From an uncultured Trichormus sp. (GTDB taxonomy: Bacteria; Cyanobacteriota; Cyanobacteriia; Cyanobacteriales; Nostocaceae), in NCBI GenBank assembly GCA_936914905.1, contig CAKZGI010000285.1:1-53079 (forward strand): DNA of 53,079 nucleotides, read 5' to 3'. Below are positions 48,791 to 53,079 of this stretch, piece by piece. The stretch's first letter is position 1. Each line of letters opens with the position of its first letter. The notes below the pieces were generated by a model. The model made no database searches. It was not told the DNA's origin and was given only the letters and a program-made list of their open reading frames with translations. The position numbers were made by a program, and so were the translations under genes.

Positions 48791-48918
48791 ATAATGTTTT
48801 TGGTCTAAGTTATGTTTTTTTATTTTATTTTAAAACTCACAAAGACAACAGCGATTGAAAATCACCTCAGAATGCAGAAATCAGTCAACATATCATTCCC
48901 AATCACCAATTAGCAAAA

Positions 48919-50133
48919 TTATTCTATCACCGCTAATACTGCTTTTGGTAATAATTTTTCTTTGAAGCAAACAATTCTGGCCGGGACATCATTTAATTTT
49001 ACACCTGCCTTTTCTAAATTCAATCTTTCGGAAATTGCCAAAATTAAATTATCGCAATTTGCACGACGTACCTGAGAAAACTTTCTTTGTAAATATTCTG
49101 TACGCCAATAACCGACAATTTCTAATAAAAAAGTCCTACCATCAGGATGTACAAGGCGGAAATCGGGAATCATTACACTCCCAGGAATCGGAATTAAATC
49201 AACTTCTCTTTCTAATATCCACCCACTTTTTAAACTATCCCATTTATCAGCAAAAGACTTTTCTAACATACTATCATAAGGCTTGCCTTTAGGATAGTGA
49301 GAGACCAAACCACATTCAGAATCAAGTGTGAATCTGCCAGTTTTCCATTCATTTGTATAAAAATCTCGTGTTTGTAAAGTTGCGGCTAAACTCCATTTCG
49401 TAACATGAAGTAAAGCAGGAATCATTTTAGCTATGGATAAACCATAACGGGTACTAGGAGTAAATAAACTTGTTGGACCATCAATACTAATGGTAAAACC
49501 GTGATCAGCATCACCTTCAATATAAGCCATTAATTGAAACAACTTCAAATAACGAAATAACAACTTATATTCTCCTGGTACATTGCGGTGAGCATTTAAT
49601 ACCAATTGACTGGCTTTATAAAACACACCTTGTACTTGAGACAAATTATAGCGATGTAATAAATCGTCTGGGTTTGGTGCTTCAAAAGCAGTGAAAATTT
49701 TATTTTCAGATAAATCAGCATAAAGACCATCACGCACCTGAATTGGTAAAACTTCCTGCTGTAATTCCTGACTTAATTCATCAGCAACTTTGCTTAAAGT
49801 CACCTCAGTTGCTTCCCGACTAGGAACAGACTTTGCAGCCAAAGCAAAAACCTGTTCCCTTAACATTGGTGGCTCAAGAGGACTAACAACTTCAAAAGTG
49901 CAGAAACTGCTTTTAAGAGTATAAGCCAAACCGCGCTTCATGCGATAATCAGTAGTATCACCTTCAAAATCAGCTAATTGACGTTCCAGAACCCCTTGGG
50001 ATTTCCCCACTGCTTCCTTAAAAAAACCAATCAAATCTTTTGCTAAATCTAAATGTTTCTGATCAAGTTTCAGTCTCTTCGGGATAATTTCTTCCCCGTT
50101 TTGACGATGAATCAATAACTCCCTTGGTAACAT
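48919..50133 (-). CDS. Bax1-type nuclease (DUF790), partner of XPB-like helicase
   Basis: A DUF790 protein of 404 aa. It starts MLPRELLIHRQNGEEIIPKR, has the characteristic LAKDLIGFFKEAVGKSQGVL and RGLAYTLKSSFCTFE, SQVQGVFYKASQLVLNAH, and at the C-terminus PIPGSVMIPDFRLVHPDGRT, FLLEIVGYWRTEYLQRK, a PD-(D/E)xK-like nuclease segment with Asp, Glu and Lys/Arg. Archaeal Bax1 binds XPB helicase and cuts DNA in repair; the same two-gene unit occurs in some bacteria. ATG 50133 overlaps the helicase gene by 71 bases, indicating translational coupling. Intact. Confidence 0.85.
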   Translation of the reverse strand: MLPRELLIHRQNGEEIIPKRLKLDQKHLDLAKDLIGFFKEAVGKSQGVLERQLADFEGDTTDYRMKRGLAYTLKSSFCTFEVVSPLEPPMLREQVFALAAKSVPSREATEVTLSKVADELSQELQQEVLPIQVRDGLYADLSENKIFTAFEAPNPDDLLHRYNLSQVQGVFYKASQLVLNAHRNVPGEYKLLFRYLKLFQLMAYIEGDADHGFTISIDGPTSLFTPSTRYGLSIAKMIPALLHVTKWSLAATLQTRDFYTNEWKTGRFTLDSECGLVSHYPKGKPYDSMLEKSFADKWDSLKSGWILEREVDLIPIPGSVMIPDFRLVHPDGRTFLLEIVGYWRTEYLQRKFSQVRRANCDNLILAISERLNLEKAGVKLNDVPARIVCFKEKLLPKAVLAVIE

Positions 50134-51682
50134 CCTTCTTCTCAGTTGAATAATTAATTTCTAACTGTTCTGCCACCTTAGCACTTCTTTCCTGTCCACC
50201 TCCATAAACAGTCTTTAAATTCCCTTTCCTCTCCTTCTTCTTCTCTTTCTTCTCTTCGCGCTCTTTCTTCTCTTCGGGCCCTTCGCGCTCTTCGCCCCTT
50301 TGCGGTTCGTTACTTCTTTCACCCCTTCTCCTGGCCGAAGTTCCCTCCTCACTAGTATCTTCTGCTACGACTTCATATAAAATCGCCTGTTTATTTTCAA
50401 CATTACCCTTGCGTAAAACCCTCCCCAAACGTTGAATATATTCCCTAGCTGAACCAGTCCCCGAAAGAATAATTGCTATTGAAGCTGCAGGAACATCAAC
50501 ACCCTCATTTAAGACATGAGATGCTACTAAAGTATTATATTCACCCTCCTTAAATTTAGTTAAAATTTCATGCCTTTCCTTCACCGGAGTTTGATGAGTA
50601 ATGGCCGGAATTAATAAATCTTGAGAAATGCGATAAACGGTAGCATTATCTGCCGTAAAAATCAACACCCTAGTGGGATAATGTTCAGCTAATAAATCCA
50701 TCAAAATTCTTAATTTACCATCAGTTCCCAGGGCGATTTCTTTAGCTTGACGGTGTGCTAACATTGCTCTGCGTCCAACTTGCGATCGCGCACTCACTTG
50801 CACAAAAGTTTGCCAACCTTGCAGACTTCCCAAAGAAATCCGCGATTGCTTTAAAAAAGCATTGCGGGTTTGAATTAGCTGATTGTATCTTTCCCTTTCC
50901 AATTGGGATAACTTGACCTTAATTTGCACAATTTGATGTTCTGCTAAAGCGTTACCAGCTAAATCTTCAGCACGTTGGCGATAAACTTCTCTACCAATGA
51001 GAATATTTAAATCAGCGTGTTTACCATCCGTGCGTTCTGGTGTAGCAGAAAGTCCGAGTCGATAGGGTGCGATCGCATATTCAGCAATAACTCGATTAAA
51101 ATCAGTCGGTAAATGATGACATTCATCAAAAATCATCAAAGCATATTTATTACCCAAAGTTTCCGCATGAATCGCTGCACTGTCATAAGTGGCCACCAAA
51201 ATCGGTGTTTGATCCCGTGAACCACCCCCCAGCAAACCCAAATCCGCATCAGGAAAAGCCGCCGTTAGGTGTGCATACCACTGGTGCATCAAATCCAAAG
51301 TTGGCACAACAATCAACGTCGTGTGCGGTGTCGCTTGCATCGCCATTTGCGCCAAATAAGTCTTACCCGCAGCCGTCGGCAACACCACAACTCCCTGTCT
51401 TCCCGCCAATTTCCAAGCCGCTAAAGCCTCATTTTGGTGCGGGTATGGAGTCATTTCCAAACTGGCAACCAAATCCAAAGGATAAAACCCCTTGGCCTCA
51501 TCTGTGAAGTTTGTATCTTCTGCTTGCAATGCTTCAACTAAACAACGGTATCTAATCGCCGGAATGCGGAATTTTTCGACTCTATCATCCCATGTTGCAT
51601 AGTCTATCCAAGCTTTACTGTGTGGTGGTGGGTGTAAAATTAACGTACCACGATCAAAAGTTAAGGTGGGGTTGCGACCCAT
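50063..51682 (-). CDS. XPB/UvsW-type DEAD/DEAH helicase with charged C-terminal insert
   Basis: SF2 helicase of 539 aa, likely repair enzyme. TPYPHQNEALAAW (about 78-90) is the Q-like region; VVLPTAAGKTYLA is Walker A (about 101-108), IFDECHHLP Walker B (186-189), LGLSATPERTDG motif III, and SGTGSAREYIQRLGRVLRKG motif VI. The tail after ILYEVVAEDTSEEGTS is unusual: a Lys/Glu/Arg-rich stretch of about 45 residues (EKKEREEKKEKKKERKG) encoded by repeat-like DNA, after which conserved-looking TVYGGGQERSAKVAEQLE resumes. ATG 51682. Followed by the overlapping Bax1 gene. Confidence 0.88.
   Translation of the reverse strand: MGRNPTLTFDRGTLILHPPPHSKAWIDYATWDDRVEKFRIPAIRYRCLVEALQAEDTNFTDEAKGFYPLDLVASLEMTPYPHQNEALAAWKLAGRQGVVVLPTAAGKTYLAQMAMQATPHTTLIVVPTLDLMHQWYAHLTAAFPDADLGLLGGGSRDQTPILVATYDSAAIHAETLGNKYALMIFDECHHLPTDFNRVIAEYAIAPYRLGLSATPERTDGKHADLNILIGREVYRQRAEDLAGNALAEHQIVQIKVKLSQLERERYNQLIQTRNAFLKQSRISLGSLQGWQTFVQVSARSQVGRRAMLAHRQAKEIALGTDGKLRILMDLLAEHYPTRVLIFTADNATVYRISQDLLIPAITHQTPVKERHEILTKFKEGEYNTLVASHVLNEGVDVPAASIAIILSGTGSAREYIQRLGRVLRKGNVENKQAILYEVVAEDTSEEGTSARRRGERSNEPQRGEEREGPEEKKEREEKKEKKKERKGNLKTVYGGGQERSAKVAEQLEINYSTEKKDVTKGVIDSSSKRGRNYPEETET
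50210..50345. repeat. CTTCTTCTCTTCGCGCTC-type repeat inside helicase gene
   Basis: Pyrimidine-rich repeat (plus strand) with units CTTCTCTTCGCGCTCTTT, CTTCTCTTCGGGCCC, TTCGCGCTCTTCGCCCC and TTGCGGTTCG. This resembles a low-complexity repeat family found between genes in Nostocales. Here it is in frame inside the helicase and codes for the basic/acidic tail. Confidence 0.6.
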
Positions 51683-51734
51683 CTGAGGTTTTCTCCCAAC
51701 TCGTTCACTTCACTACTCATAACTTAAAACGTGC

Positions 51735-52545
51735 ATGATTCCCAAAAGAGATCTTGATATAAGCCAACTAGAATATCTGTTTACCAGAGAGATATGTCAC
51801 TGGCAAAGTGATTCAATCCTGCTTGAATCCTACAGAGAACAGCGAAGACAGTTTATAATTAAACGCCTGCGATTGCAAACAAAAATTATGCTGCTGGTAG
51901 GTTTAACACTTAGTAGCTTTTTTATGTGGGTTAATCAGCAACCTAATGGAAAAATCTACGCCTTTAAAATTGGCTTAATACTTGAATCTTTTATCTTAAT
52001 TTGTTGGTTTTTATGAAAAAATCATCTTGGTCGTCGTTACCCACACTTGATTTTTTTGGCTTTATCCTGGTCTGGAACTTGCGCCACCCAAATTGACACA
52101 GCCATTTTATTTAACCATGTAGAACCGTTGACTAATATTTGGAATTTGATGTTTACCACTCAAGGAACTATTGTTCCAGTATTATGGCGGCTACATTTAA
52201 TTTACCACATTGGTGCAATTATTTGCTATGCAGGATTATACATCCTCTATAGTCCTTAATTTAAGCGACCATTATATTTTTATATTGCGCATAGAATATA
52301 TTTATTGTTCACAGGAATAATCTGTGTATTTTCTGTCCATCTATATGAAAAATTGCGAGAATAAAATTTCATCTCAACAACATCAGAAAAACTACTTTTA
52401 AATATTTCACCCCAGGTAATAGCTGATCAATTAAAACAATAACCTACGACTATCGCTGATATTTTCCTATAAGCCACAGTTTTATTTGCTGATATTGTCG
52501 GATTTACAGAACTTTCAGGCCATACTTCACCTCCTAGACTAATTG
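51735..52545 (+). pseudogene. Adenylate cyclase (class III), 3'-truncated and frameshifted
   Basis: The N-terminal membrane part is readable: LLVGLTLSSFFMWVNQ, FKIGLILESFILICWFL, then after a frameshift IFLALSWSGTCATQIDTAIL, LHLIYHIGAIICYAGLYIL. Then SVHLYEKLRE, LLLNISPQVIADQLKQ, and TVLFADIVGFTELSGHTSP, the start of the class III cyclase catalytic domain with metal-binding Asp. The gene ends abruptly near 52545, immediately before ISAs1-related sequence. Stops (52014, 52258, 52363, 52441) also break it. Upstream ATG 51735. Dead remnant. Confidence 0.75.
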
Positions 52546-52777
52546 ACAGGGGAAACACACCTTATTTCCTAACGAAAACTAATAAGGATTTCAAAATCAT
52601 CTATATAAGTGCAAAAATTGACAAAAAGATAAACAGAACAAATGGATTATTTTGCAAAGGCGTAAGTTAACTTATCTCTAGTAAAATAACTCTTGTCTAA
52701 GGATAAATTAGCTAATTATTCAGCCATAAATAAGTTACAATAAGTAAGTATTTTAACTAAATTATTGACAAGCTAGT
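52546..52777. other. Probable non-coding flank of ISAs1 element
   Basis: AT-rich, no coding frame. It lies between the truncated cyclase and the transposase 3' end on the minus strand, so it probably holds the right end of the IS. An inverted repeat marking the end was not identified. Confidence 0.4.
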
Positions 52778-53079
52778 TTACGCTAAAGCTAAAACTCTTT
52801 CTAAACAGTTATTATCTATTGCTGCCGAAAACTGTTTATTTTTTATCCCCCCCTTCACGCGTTTCTCTTTACCCAAAAGATTGACTGCTATCTATCCCAT
52901 CACTGCAAAATTTTGTGGAGCATTATCTTTCCTAATCTGGTAATCATCTTCTTTTAACGCTACATCTAAGACCCAAGATAATGAATTTTCTATTCCCCAA
53001 TGACTGCGGACAGAATTAGCAGACTTTTTGGCATTATCCTCAACATCACTAATAAAATAACAAGTCTCTACTGTTGTTT
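52778..53079 (-). mobile_element. ISAs1-type transposase, C-terminal part with stop
   Basis: Minus-strand frame open at the window edge: TTVETCYFISDVEDNAKKSA, NSVRSHWGIENSLSWVLDVA, LKEDDYQIRKDNAPQNFAVM, then TAG (52889-52891 region), and IAVNLLGKEKRVKGGIKNKQ, FSAAIDNNCLERVLALA, stop at 52778. SHWGIENSLxWVLDVxxxED is the signature of ISAs1/H-repeat transposases including the C-terminal catalytic Glu. The TAG interrupts the gene, so this copy is inactive as read. Confidence 0.85.

Overview
The window reads as chromosomal DNA of a filamentous, probably heterocyst-forming cyanobacterium (Nostocales) whose genome is eroding. Evidence for this is the frequent GCGATCGC (HIP1) octamers, a DNA polymerase III alpha gene ending in an N-terminal split intein, a tandem flavodiiron pair, a plastoquinone-pathway prenyltransferase, GGGGCAT-type heptamer arrays, and many genes broken by stops, frameshifts, small duplications and mobile elements. 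An endosymbiont-like or bloom-forming Nostocales lineage (for example 'Nostoc azollae' or Dolichospermum) would fit, but the species is inference.

Layout. 0-1.3 kb: dacB-like remnant cut by a transposase fragment, an acidic TerB-like gene, and a frameshifted small helix-turn-helix gene. 1.4-9.4 kb: ilvB, an MFS transporter, an alpha/beta-hydrolase-like protein, a ferrochelatase paralogue with a poly-His tail, a coiled-coil/TM protein, a GatD-like amidotransferase and a small unknown protein. 9.6-12.3 kb: dnaE N-terminal half with split intein. 12.4-15.2 kb: three decayed genes (dicarboxylate symporter, macro-domain-like protein, Hpt/CheA-like fragment) plus an intact 59-residue ORF. 15.6-22.5 kb: flv1-flv3, ppx and divergent ubiA/plqA, all apparently intact. 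22.6-25.8 kb: broken sensor histidine kinase and a broken unknown gene.

26.1-34.6 kb: a well-preserved housekeeping block (81-codon ORF gene, GNAT, ruvX, DUF3727-like, yqeG, proB), then a truncated Uma2 fused head-to-tail with a small unknown gene, class I lysyl-tRNA synthetase, and a ferredoxin/metallo-beta-lactamase fusion. 34.8-45.3 kb is the most eroded part: transposase debris, LD-carboxypeptidase, Lin0512-like and DUF3598-like genes with stops, a 5'-truncated glpK, a decayed DUF4062/DUF6430-like pair that may be an old conflict or defence locus, a DUF3368/PIN-like gene interrupted by a small inverted-repeat element, and a dead GHMP-kinase/nucleotidyltransferase operon. 45.4-53.1 kb: CrtISO-like oxidoreductase, fragments around a broken transposase, a broken ferritin-like gene, an XPB-like helicase/Bax1 (DUF790) pair, a truncated adenylate cyclase and an ISAs1-type transposase tail at the right edge.

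The intact genes are mainly core metabolism (branched-chain amino acids, proline, plastoquinone, polyphosphate, peptidoglycan amidation), replication/repair and photosynthetic oxygen handling. The broken genes are mainly transport, signalling, conflict and accessory functions, the usual pattern of relaxed selection. No tRNA, rRNA or CRISPR array was seen.
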